Assembly: GCA_964436125.1 (NCBI GenBank)
Contig: CAYTBT010000068.1
Location: 1 to 6,477, forward strand
DNA from: CAYRFF01 sp964436125
Lineage (GTDB): Bacteria; Bacteroidota; Bacteroidia; Chitinophagales; Saprospiraceae
Reading direction: 5' to 3'
DNA length: 6,477 bases
Both the position numbers and the translations under genes were made by a program. A model generated the notes under the pieces. That model was given only the letters and a program-made list of their open reading frames with translations, was not told where the DNA came from and did not search any database. Positions within the stretch are counted from its first letter, which is position 1. Each line of letters begins with the position of its first letter. This document shows, piece by piece, positions 1 to 6,219 of this stretch.

Positions 1-123
1 TCTTCTGTGGCTTTTGCACTTCCTTTTGCATTTCTATTGCACGTTTTGGGTAATATTATATATCTAGCTGCAATTGCAGCGGCCGGCAAAAGTATATCAG
101 AGCAGATTGTTTTCATAATATGA
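1..123 (+). CDS. C-terminal end of an integral membrane protein (5' end outside window)
   Basis: Frame 1 is open from the first base to a TGA at 121-123 and gives 40 residues. The first 27 or so are strongly hydrophobic with small residues (FALPFAFLLHVLGNIIYLAA), as in the last one or two membrane helices of a polytopic protein. A short polar stretch (AGKSISEQ) and a hydrophobic VFII end follow. The family cannot be told from so little. The following gene is 191 bases away and has its own promoter element, so this is probably a separate transcription unit. A chance open frame of 40 codons is possible, but the composition argues for a real gene end. Confidence 0.55.
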   Translation, partial: SSVAFALPFAFLLHVLGNIIYLAAIAAAGKSISEQIVFII

Positions 124-285
124 ATGGGATTAAATCTATAGAATGTAGAGAGAAGTAGATAAAAGCATGGATGAAATAGAAGTAAGCAATGCTTCTACAG
201 GGAGCATAGCGAATTTTTAACTTAACTTGTATAAAATGATTTATTATGTGTGATTATCAATAAAATATACTCCGATGATTTTTTG

Positions 286-293
286 TACTTTTG
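286..293 (+). promoter_or_regulatory. Bacteroidetes-type -7 promoter element (TACTTTTG)
   Basis: TACTTTTG matches the Bacteroidetes -7 consensus TAnnTTTG exactly and is followed by C, which is common at these sites. No convincing -33 TTTG is visible about 20 bases upstream (the region around 260-268 is AT-rich), so only half of the promoter is supported. Transcription would begin near 298-301, leaving a leader of about 15 bases before the ATG at 315. This also argues against a TTG start at 291, which lies inside the element. Confidence 0.6.
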
Positions 294-314
294 CCTCTTA
301 ATATTTTCGTTGCA

Positions 315-1811
315 ATGGGTAATAATAGTTCATACTGGTGGAAATCTCTCTTTATTCTCCTGCTTGCAACGGGATTTTTCCTTCTTTTTAAGTCTGTATT
401 CCCGGATCAGCTATTCCCGGAACATAAACCGAGCAATACGGAGAATGTCGTGGTTGATGAATGGGCGCAACTAGCCAAAAAGAATACTCCCGATAGCACT
501 ATTGCAGGCCTTGATACTTTATTGATAGATAGTTCTTCTCAATACGGGATAGAAAAGGATAGTATTGATAGCTTGTCAATAGCAGGAGCAATGACAATGG
601 ATACGGTGATAGGTGATAATTACCTTGAATATTTCTATAAACAACTTATAAAACTAGAGAATAAACCAGATGCGACAAAAGTAAGAATTGCATATTTCGG
701 GGATTCTATGACAGATGGAGATAGGATAGTAAAAACAGTGAGGAAGCTCCTACAGCATAGATTCGGTGGAGTAGGAGTAGGATTTGTTCAGATAAGCTCA
801 GAATCCGCTCGATCAAGGGGCAGTATTACACATCGATTTTCAGAGAATTGGACAGAGTATGCTTTTATGAATAGATATGAAGAGTATCATCCATTCGGCG
901 TCCATGGGCATGTCTATTATGCCGATGATTCTATTCCCAGTTATGTTAAATTCAGCACCGGTATCCTCGCACAGGATAAATATCTGCACAATCCGGTATT
1001 GATCTATGGCAAAGCCCAAGACAGCTTGGCTTATGTGCGCTTTATTAAGGATAATGACACAAGTGATATTTCATTGAAGCCGGATAAACTTGTGAATACT
1101 CAAGTCCTTTATCCCGGTAAATTGCTTAGCTTTAAGATAGAATTCATGCATCCGGATTCTATCCCTTTTTACGGGGTGGATTTTAATGGACAGCATGGCA
1201 TCCAAGTCGATAACTATTCCAAGCGGGGGAATTCGGGTTTGCCATTGACACAACTGAATATCAATCTTATGCATGCTTTTCAGCAATATTTCAGCTATGA
1301 TCTCATAATTCTGCACTATGGTACCAATGTATTGAACGAAAGCGCAACTTCTTACGCCTGGTACGGACGCGGGATGAATCGGGTTATCCGACACTTGCGC
1401 AAGGCCTTTCCACAGACTTCAATTCTATTAATCTCGGCAGCAGATAAAGCAACAAAGTACGGTACAGAGATGAAAACCGATACAACCTTACATCTTTTAC
1501 TCGATGTTCAACGAGATGTTGCCACAAATGGTGAAACGGGATTTATTAATCTATTCCGGGCAATGGGTGGTAAAGGAAGCATGGTGCGCTGGGTGGAACA
1601 AGAACCCAAGATGGCCAATCCCGATTACACACACTTCAATTATACCGGTGCACAGAAAATTGCTCATTTAATCTATGAAGAAATCATGGATGGCTATTCT
1701 GTGTTCAAGAGCACTCAGCAGCAAGAGAAAAAGCAAATAAAACAAGAGAATTACATGAAAACGGATGTGCCTTATAAAGCTAATAATGAAGAAAATGATA
1801 CGATACAGTAG
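315..1811 (+). CDS. Membrane-anchored SGNH/GDSL-fold protein, candidate O-acyltransferase or esterase
   Basis: The product has 498 residues. A short polar N-terminus is followed by one hydrophobic segment (residues about 11-26, KSLFILLLATGFFLLF) without a clear cleavage site, so it is probably anchored in the inner membrane facing the periplasm. A polar, Asp/Ser-rich linker follows to about residue 110. SGNH motifs are visible: block I GDSMTDGD with the likely nucleophile Ser131, a GTN motif at 336-338 after a hydrophobic strand (DLIILHY), and DYTH with Asp437 and His440 completing the likely triad. Between block I and GTN lie about 200 residues, including a strand-rich stretch (about 200-290), like the inserted domain of PatB/Ape1-type enzymes. 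The tail after about 465 is rich in Gln, Lys and Asn. The frame is open upstream to a TTG at 291, but the ATG at 315 fits the promoter. Its place beside an MBOAT gene suggests it transfers acyl groups onto, or removes them from, a cell-envelope polymer. Whether it is a transferase or an esterase cannot be read from the sequence. Confidence 0.9.
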   Translation: MGNNSSYWWKSLFILLLATGFFLLFKSVFPDQLFPEHKPSNTENVVVDEWAQLAKKNTPDSTIAGLDTLLIDSSSQYGIEKDSIDSLSIAGAMTMDTVIGDNYLEYFYKQLIKLENKPDATKVRIAYFGDSMTDGDRIVKTVRKLLQHRFGGVGVGFVQISSESARSRGSITHRFSENWTEYAFMNRYEEYHPFGVHGHVYYADDSIPSYVKFSTGILAQDKYLHNPVLIYGKAQDSLAYVRFIKDNDTSDISLKPDKLVNTQVLYPGKLLSFKIEFMHPDSIPFYGVDFNGQHGIQVDNYSKRGNSGLPLTQLNINLMHAFQQYFSYDLIILHYGTNVLNESATSYAWYGRGMNRVIRHLRKAFPQTSILLISAADKATKYGTEMKTDTTLHLLLDVQRDVATNGETGFINLFRAMGGKGSMVRWVEQEPKMANPDYTHFNYTGAQKIAHLIYEEIMDGYSVFKSTQQQEKKQIKQENYMKTDVPYKANNEENDTIQ

Positions 1812-3225
1812 CATATTGATAGGCGTCCTATGTCTATGTTATAATAGTCTAGCAACGCAAGTGAATATGAGAGAGGACATTGATACAATCGGACAAGACT
1901 CCGTGGGAATTGACACGCTTCTGCTGGAAGGGAATGTGCCTATCGTTAATGCAGATGTATTGAATCCAGTATTCAGAAAACTGCAGCTCCTTCAAGAGAA
2001 TGGTGACAGAAAAGTGCGTATGGTTCAGATAGGGGACTCGCATATCCAAGCTGGATGGATGACAGGAGAAATCAGGAAATGGCTCCAGGCGACGTTTGGG
2101 AATGCAGGCCTTGGATTTGTTTTCCCCCTTCGGCTCGCGCAGAGCAATGGGATTGATGCAATAAGGTGCACATCAACGGCACGCTGGATAGGAAAAAGAA
2201 ATATATTTGCCGAAAGGCAGGATCCGGTAGGTCTCAGCGGATTCAGTCTTACGACAAATAAGGAGAACTGTGCTATTAGGCTCCGTATTGAGGATGAGAG
2301 ATATGCCTTCAATACGATTAAATTGTTTACTCCACACGATCAGCAGATGTTTGTTTTAGCTAAGGCATTAAGACCGATTGATATGGATAAGCATCGCATT
2401 GTGAAGAAGGTACATTGCGTGCGCAGCGGAGAAACGCTTTCTCATATTTCGCGGAAATACGGTGTGAGCGTGCGGGAGATTAAAGCAGCAAATAACCTGC
2501 ATTCATCGCTGATTCACGTCGGAGATAAGCTTTACATACCTATGCGAATGAAAAGTCCGGAGCCGCTCGACAGAGAAGACTTTGATATCTTGCCGATGCT
2601 TGATACGGCCGGTTATTATAGCTATACTTCACCGAGGAAGATGACTACTATCTGGCTACTTCCACAAGAAGGTCTAGAGAAATATGCCTTAAATGGCATT
2701 GTGCTGGAAAACGACTCCGCCGGCATAATTTTCGGTGGAATAGGGGTGAATGGCGCACGATTTTACGATTATAATCAGACGCCACTCTTCTTTACGCAAC
2801 TACAGAAATTAAAGCCCGATTTAATTGTGATGTCCCTCGGCACCAATGAAGCTTATTATCACAGTTCTGTGGATGATTATTTCACACAGATAAGGATTTT
2901 TACGGATGCTGTGCGCAAGAAATTGCCTGATGCGGTACTGCTTTTCACGACGCCGCCGCCATTTCTGTACGATGGTAGGCATCCGAGCAAACTCGCAGCG
3001 GAATACGCCGAGCGACTAGTTGAAATAGCAGATGAAATGCATATCGCTGTATGGAATTTGCACGAGGCGCTAGGTGGGAATGCGGGTATTGCTGAAAATG
3101 ATACCCACGGATTGGTCGCACGGGATCACATCCATTTTACAGAAGCCGGTTATCGATATAGTGGAAGACGCTTTGTCGATGCCTTTATGCGTGCATATTC
3201 TTTTTATCTATATAAAATGCGATAA
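1786..3225 (+). CDS. Secreted SGNH/GDSL-fold protein with an inserted LysM domain, candidate peptidoglycan O-acyl-modifying enzyme
   Basis: From the ATG at 1786 the product has 479 residues and begins with a typical signal peptide (MKKMIRYSSILIGVLCLCYN, then SLA before a probable cut near residue 23). An ATG at 1765 would add seven residues and fits less well; 1795 is also possible. SGNH motifs: GDSH with the likely nucleophile Ser85, GVNGARF at 320-326, GTNE at 352-355, and DHIH with Asp447 and His450. A complete LysM module (residues about 209-252; VRSGETLSHISRKYGVS through HVGDKLYIP) lies between block I and the later blocks, so it sits inside the catalytic domain. LysM binds GlcNAc-containing glycans, chiefly peptidoglycan in bacteria, so the substrate is probably the cell wall. 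The start overlaps the previous gene by 26 bases, which suggests translational coupling. It is related in layout to the upstream SGNH protein but clearly different in sequence. Transferase versus esterase activity is undecided. Confidence 0.92.
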   Translation: MKKMIRYSSILIGVLCLCYNSLATQVNMREDIDTIGQDSVGIDTLLLEGNVPIVNADVLNPVFRKLQLLQENGDRKVRMVQIGDSHIQAGWMTGEIRKWLQATFGNAGLGFVFPLRLAQSNGIDAIRCTSTARWIGKRNIFAERQDPVGLSGFSLTTNKENCAIRLRIEDERYAFNTIKLFTPHDQQMFVLAKALRPIDMDKHRIVKKVHCVRSGETLSHISRKYGVSVREIKAANNLHSSLIHVGDKLYIPMRMKSPEPLDREDFDILPMLDTAGYYSYTSPRKMTTIWLLPQEGLEKYALNGIVLENDSAGIIFGGIGVNGARFYDYNQTPLFFTQLQKLKPDLIVMSLGTNEAYYHSSVDDYFTQIRIFTDAVRKKLPDAVLLFTTPPPFLYDGRHPSKLAAEYAERLVEIADEMHIAVWNLHEALGGNAGIAENDTHGLVARDHIHFTEAGYRYSGRRFVDAFMRAYSFYLYKMR

Positions 3226-3237
3226 TTGAGTGAATTA

Positions 3238-4887
3238 ATGTCATATCTGCCGACTATGCAGCAATGGGAAAGCTGGTTTACTTATAGTTCTGACAGCCCA
3301 TTGCTCTTTAATTCCGGATTATTTCTCGGTCTGTTTATTGCATTTTATGCAGGCTATATTCTATTGAGAAAAAAATTCAGGATCAGACTTCTCTATGTCG
3401 CTGCTTTTTCAATCTTTTTCTATTACAAGACGAGTGGGATATTTTTTCTCTTGCTGATAGGAACGACAATTCTTGATTTTATCCTCGCCAATATCCTTTA
3501 CAAGGAATCGCGGAAGAATATGCGGATTCTATACCTGACGATAAGCATTGTCAGTAATCTCGGTATCCTCGCTTATTTTAAATATACCGATTTTATAATT
3601 GTAAGCCTCAATTCCCTTACCGGTACGGATTTTAAACTTCAGGGCATCTTCCTTCCCGTAGGTATTTCCTTTTTTACCTTTCAATCGATAAGCTATATCA
3701 TTGAGATTTATCGGAAAGAAATAGAACCTGCCCGGAATTATCTGGATTACGTGTTTTATATCTCCTTTTTTCCACAGCTCGTCGCCGGTCCGATTGTCCG
3801 CGCTAAGGATTTTATTCCGCAGATATACAGTAAACTATGTCTCACAGAAGCCCAGGTCAATGAAGGCTTGCTTCTCATCGTAGGTGGCTTGATTAAGAAA
3901 GCCGTTATCTCAGATTATATTTCCGTGAGCTTTGTCGATCGGGTATTTGCGACGCCGGATTTATATTCACCACTGGAGAATCTGCTCGCGACCTATGGCT
4001 ATGCCATTCAGATTTATTGCGATTTTTCCGGTTATTCCGATATGGCTATAGGCCTAGCTCTATTGCTCGGGTTTCGCTTGCCGATGAACTTTAATGTGCC
4101 CTATCAATCGGCTTCAATTACTGAGTTCTGGCGCAGATGGCATATATCACTCTCGACCTGGTTGAAAGATTTCTTGTACATTTCAACCGGTGGGAATAGG
4201 AACGGCTCAATAGCAGGATATCTCTTCCCGAGTATCTTTTTTATCGGCATTTTATGGTGGGGCATCAGCTACTGGGACAGGAGTCACATTCCCCTGTATA
4301 TAGCCGGAGGAAGCACATTGGCTTTTGTCGCTATAATTGTATTTGCGCGGAAAAAGCAGAAGGCACTATTTACCAATTTTAACCTCATGACAACGATGCT
4401 TCTCGGAGGATTATGGCATGGTGCAGCATTGAAGTTTATTATCTGGGGAGCATTGCACGGGCTCGCGCTGGCTGTTCATAAGTTTTATCTGACTATGCTT
4501 CCGCAAATGTCAAATACGTCTCCTTGGGCTAAGCGGATATGGCATGGCATATCGGTAATTGTGACTTTTCACTTCGTCTCATTTTGCTGGATATTTTTTC
4601 GGGCTAAGGATTTCAGTGTTGCATTGAATATCATAAGGAATATCTCCGATCTGAGCTTGGCGATAGATAAATGGATGGCAATATTTGCCGGCTATCGCTA
4701 TGTATTTCTCCTCATAACAATAGCTTTTATCTGGCACTTTTTACCGCAGAAATGGATTAAAACGATGCAGAAAAGCTTTGATAGATTGCCTTTGGTCGGT
4801 AAAGCAGCATTTGTCGGTCTTTCTTTCTGGCTGGTGATAGCCGTAGCAACAACGGGCCCACAACCCTTTATTTATTTCCAGTTTTAG
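3238..4887 (+). CDS. MBOAT-family O-acyltransferase (AlgI/PatA/DltB-like), inner membrane
   Basis: The product has 549 residues and many hydrophobic segments from about residue 24 to the C-terminus, as in AlgI-type MBOAT proteins. Diagnostic motifs occur in family order: FLPVGISFFTFQSISY (138-153), FFPQLVAGPIVRAKDF (177-192), YCDFSGYSDMAIGLA (260-274), FWRRWHISLSTWLKDFLY (297-314) with His302, and GGLWHGA (390-396) with the invariant His394. It ends in the usual short aromatic tail (QPFIYFQF). Members carry acyl groups, usually acetyl from acetyl-CoA, across the inner membrane to partner enzymes outside. The two SGNH genes just upstream are the likely partners. Between GGNRNGS and NLMTTML there is an extra hydrophobic stretch of about 50 residues (see findings). 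A TTG at 3226, directly after the preceding stop, is an alternative start adding four residues; the ATG at 3238 is preferred. The ending is followed by a terminator, so this is the last gene of the unit. Confidence 0.95.
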   Translation: MSYLPTMQQWESWFTYSSDSPLLFNSGLFLGLFIAFYAGYILLRKKFRIRLLYVAAFSIFFYYKTSGIFFLLLIGTTILDFILANILYKESRKNMRILYLTISIVSNLGILAYFKYTDFIIVSLNSLTGTDFKLQGIFLPVGISFFTFQSISYIIEIYRKEIEPARNYLDYVFYISFFPQLVAGPIVRAKDFIPQIYSKLCLTEAQVNEGLLLIVGGLIKKAVISDYISVSFVDRVFATPDLYSPLENLLATYGYAIQIYCDFSGYSDMAIGLALLLGFRLPMNFNVPYQSASITEFWRRWHISLSTWLKDFLYISTGGNRNGSIAGYLFPSIFFIGILWWGISYWDRSHIPLYIAGGSTLAFVAIIVFARKKQKALFTNFNLMTTMLLGGLWHGAALKFIIWGALHGLALAVHKFYLTMLPQMSNTSPWAKRIWHGISVIVTFHFVSFCWIFFRAKDFSVALNIIRNISDLSLAIDKWMAIFAGYRYVFLLITIAFIWHFLPQKWIKTMQKSFDRLPLVGKAAFVGLSFWLVIAVATTGPQPFIYFQF

Positions 4888-4900
4888 TTGTTGTGATTTG

Positions 4901-4964
4901 TAAAGGCGTAAAGTTGTAAAGTCGTAAAGGCGTAAAGTTGTAAAGTTGTAAAGTCGTAGAGGCG
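4901..4964 (+). repeat. Tandem octamer repeat, eight units of TAAAGNNG
   Basis: Eight units of exactly 8 bases run without interruption: TAAAGGCG, TAAAGTTG, TAAAGTCG, TAAAGGCG, TAAAGTTG, TAAAGTTG, TAAAGTCG, TAGAGGCG. The TAAAG core and final G are constant apart from one A-to-G change in the last unit, and positions 6-7 alternate among GC, TT and TC. It starts 13 bases after the MBOAT stop codon. Because 8 is not a multiple of 3, TAA falls in all three forward frames, so the array cannot code on the + strand. The last bases of unit 8 form part of the adjacent terminator stem. Confidence 0.9.
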
Positions 4965-4985
4965 GACGGTCGTTCGCCTATTTTT
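4960..4985 (+). terminator. Intrinsic terminator of the three-gene unit
   Basis: AGGCGGAC (4960-4967) pairs with GTTCGCCT (4972-4979) through eight pairs, one of them G-U, around the four-base loop GGTC. An A and five T residues (4980-4985) follow, then more AT-rich sequence. It sits 73 bases after the MBOAT stop codon and fits termination of the upstream unit. Confidence 0.7.
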
Positions 4986-5000
4986 ATTATTAAATGTCTT

Positions 5001-5015
5001 TTGACATAGTGTCAA
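5001..5015. repeat. Short perfect inverted repeat TTGACA-TAG-TGTCAA
   Basis: Six-base arms are separated by three bases. The left arm also takes part in an alternative pairing, ATGTC (4994-4998) with GACAT (5003-5007), so two small hairpins would exclude each other. It lies 16 bases past the terminator T-run. It could be a protein-binding palindrome or part of a mobile element end; nothing identifies a binding protein. Confidence 0.5.
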
Positions 5016-5027
5016 GCCTTTCTGGAT

Positions 5028-5128
5028 AATCCGGAGCATATTGACCCACCAAATCCGGACCATAAACCGATAGAAAAATCAGGAAATTATAGAAATCTAC
5101 CTGACAATCCGTCGGATGCTGACCCACC
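5028..5128. repeat. Spaced direct repeat AATCCG-N9-GACCCACC, two full copies and one partial
   Basis: Copy 1 spans 5028-5050 and copy 2 spans 5106-5128. Both have AATCCG, exactly nine bases, then GACCCACC, and they agree at 18 of 23 positions. A partial copy at 5053-5064 (ATCCGGACCATA) matches 11 of 12 bases of copy 1 but loses the GACCCACC half. Multiple spaced copies of a roughly 20-base motif are typical of transposase-binding ends, for example in IS21-family elements. No transposase gene is present here, so a decayed element end is inference. Confidence 0.6.
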
Positions 5129-5160
5129 CTGCAGAAAGATGGGCAAAATAGGGATAAATG

Positions 5161-5239
5161 AACCGGAATTGCGGCTTTTTTGTGAAAAATTCACAGAGCT
5201 TTCAAGTTTCAAAATATCTGAATTTTAAGATTTCCGGTT
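5161..5239. repeat. Inverted repeat AACCGGAA / TTCCGGTT enclosing a second inverted repeat
   Basis: AACCGGAA (5161-5168) and TTCCGGTT (5232-5239) are perfectly complementary 8-base arms 63 bases apart. Between them lies TGTGAA-AAA-TTCACA (5181-5195), a perfect 6-base inverted repeat with a 3-base spacer. Together they could fold as a nested stem, but arms this short also occur by chance in AT-rich DNA. Confidence 0.4.
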
Positions 5240-5328
5240 TTGTAGATTTAGGAATTATCAAATGATTGCTTATGCAGCAGATTAAAGCTATGGCTTGTGT
5301 ATATACTCTTTTCTTTTTAAATCAAATT

Positions 5329-6219
5329 TTATTCTCCTGTTTTTTCTGGTATTATTTCAACTCCCCATTTTGGGATTAGAATAAATTCTTCAAACTTTCC
5401 TGAATATTCTTGAAAATCATAGTGCAACATACTACCTATTCTAAAATAAACAATAGGGTTCTTGATGTTTTTAGCTTTTGGGATTTCTATTTTACACTGA
5501 GGGTTTGATTCTGGATCCACATCTTGTGCTTCAGGATAATACCAGTCAAAACCAATAAAAATCCCCTTCTTTGGAAATGTTATATTATATCTAGAGACAT
5601 CAATTTTGTTCTTAAATCTGTTTTCACTTAAAACCATTGAAGGGATAAGCAAATCTCTTCCTAATTTATTGCTGGAATCAACTGAAAAGATTCTAATCCT
5701 GAAGAAGAGATGTTTACAATTAGTCTTAATAGGCATAATAAGATACTTAATCTTGCCTATAGAATTAACATCATTTTTGATAAGGGTCAATAGTGAACCT
5801 CTCCTAAAGTTTTTGTTATAACTTATTTTTACATCACTGGTAAAAATTTGAAAATTATTTACGGGTCCAATTGTCCGTGTTTTAATATTTTTATCGGAAG
5901 AATTAACAATAATTCCCTTAAGATTATAGGTTTTTGCTCGTAATTTGATAGTATCTACCTTACCGCTTATACTTATGTTTTTGGGATAATAACCTACACG
6001 ACTTATGATACAAGTACAAGTCGTATCAGGTTTAAAATATCCATTCAAATTTCCATTGTAGAACGTGCTTCCACAATTTACACTATAAAAAGGTATAGCT
6101 TCTTTGGATATTGAATCAATAACTAATATAGGGTTTTCTTGTGCATACCCTATATTAGCTATTGAAAGCAATGAAATTATAAAAATAAACGCTCTTTTAA
6201 CAATTGCATGGGTCATCAT
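5329..6219 (-). CDS. Secreted protein with CarboxypepD_reg-like N-terminal domain, function unknown
   Basis: The product has 296 residues. An N-terminal signal peptide is clear (KRAFIFIISLLSIANIGYA, probable cut before QENP at residue 27). Residues about 31-105 fit the CarboxypepD_reg-like beta-sandwich of Bacteroidetes: a VIDSISKEAIPFYSV opening strand, a turn with NLNGYF, the ISRVGYYPKNISI strand, and a DTIKLRAKTYNLKGIIV ending. The C-terminal part (about 115-290) holds FRIRIFSVDSSNKLGRDLL and DVSRYNITFPKKGIFIGFDW, which resemble a beta-rich domain seen in many Bacteroidetes surface or periplasmic proteins of unknown role. No catalytic motif, lipobox or C-terminal sorting domain was seen. 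Two ATGs stand in tandem at the start (6217-6219 and 6214-6216); either could be used and no clear ribosome binding site decides. It is visibly more AT-rich than the + strand operon, and it converges on that operon. Its first 23 bases overlap a doubtful cysteine-rich frame. Confidence 0.88.
   Translation of the reverse strand: MMTHAIVKRAFIFIISLLSIANIGYAQENPILVIDSISKEAIPFYSVNCGSTFYNGNLNGYFKPDTTCTCIISRVGYYPKNISISGKVDTIKLRAKTYNLKGIIVNSSDKNIKTRTIGPVNNFQIFTSDVKISYNKNFRRGSLLTLIKNDVNSIGKIKYLIMPIKTNCKHLFFRIRIFSVDSSNKLGRDLLIPSMVLSENRFKNKIDVSRYNITFPKKGIFIGFDWYYPEAQDVDPESNPQCKIEIPKAKNIKNPIVYFRIGSMLHYDFQEYSGKFEEFILIPKWGVEIIPEKTGE

Larger units (their letters stand above)
4986..5328. other. Gene-free convergent intergenic region with repeat remnants
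   Basis: No convincing reading frame was found on either strand in these 343 bases, which lie between the ends of convergent transcription units. The first half contains the spaced direct repeat and an inverted repeat listed separately, and may be the remnant of an insertion element end. The second half is AT-rich with small inverted repeats. No strong terminator was seen for the - strand gene that ends at 5329; the AT-rich stretch 5311-5330 (containing AAATTTGATTT on the - strand) forms only a very weak hairpin. Confidence 0.6.

Noticed and set aside
178..196. Hairpin AGAAG/CTTCT (or AAGC-AAT-GCTT) as a terminator for the upstream partial gene
   Set aside because: The stem is only four to five pairs, is ambiguous, and has no T-run directly after it.
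167..220. A 17-codon frame (ATG at 167, MDEIEVSNAS...) with a purine-rich stretch upstream, between the partial gene and the operon promoter
   Set aside because: Too short, no recognisable features, and purine-rich stretches are common in AT-rich DNA.
291..314. TTG at 291 as the start of the first SGNH gene
   Set aside because: It lies within the -7 promoter element, upstream of the expected transcription start; the ATG at 315 directly precedes the membrane anchor.
1071..1394. Open frame of 107 codons on the - strand within the first SGNH gene
   Set aside because: It is opposite a gene with clear family motifs, has no domain or signal of its own and is best explained as a shadow frame.
2025..2312. 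Open frame of 95 codons on the - strand within the LysM-SGNH gene
   Set aside because: Shadow of a well-supported gene; no promoter, neighbour or domain supports it.
4901..4964. The octamer array as a CRISPR or as a phase-variable coding repeat
   Set aside because: Units are contiguous without spacers, and TAA occurs in every forward frame after the gene's stop codon.
5001..5006. TTGACA as a sigma-70 type -35 box
   Set aside because: Bacteroidetes primary promoters do not use this hexamer, no -10 partner leads to a gene, and it is better explained as an arm of an inverted repeat.
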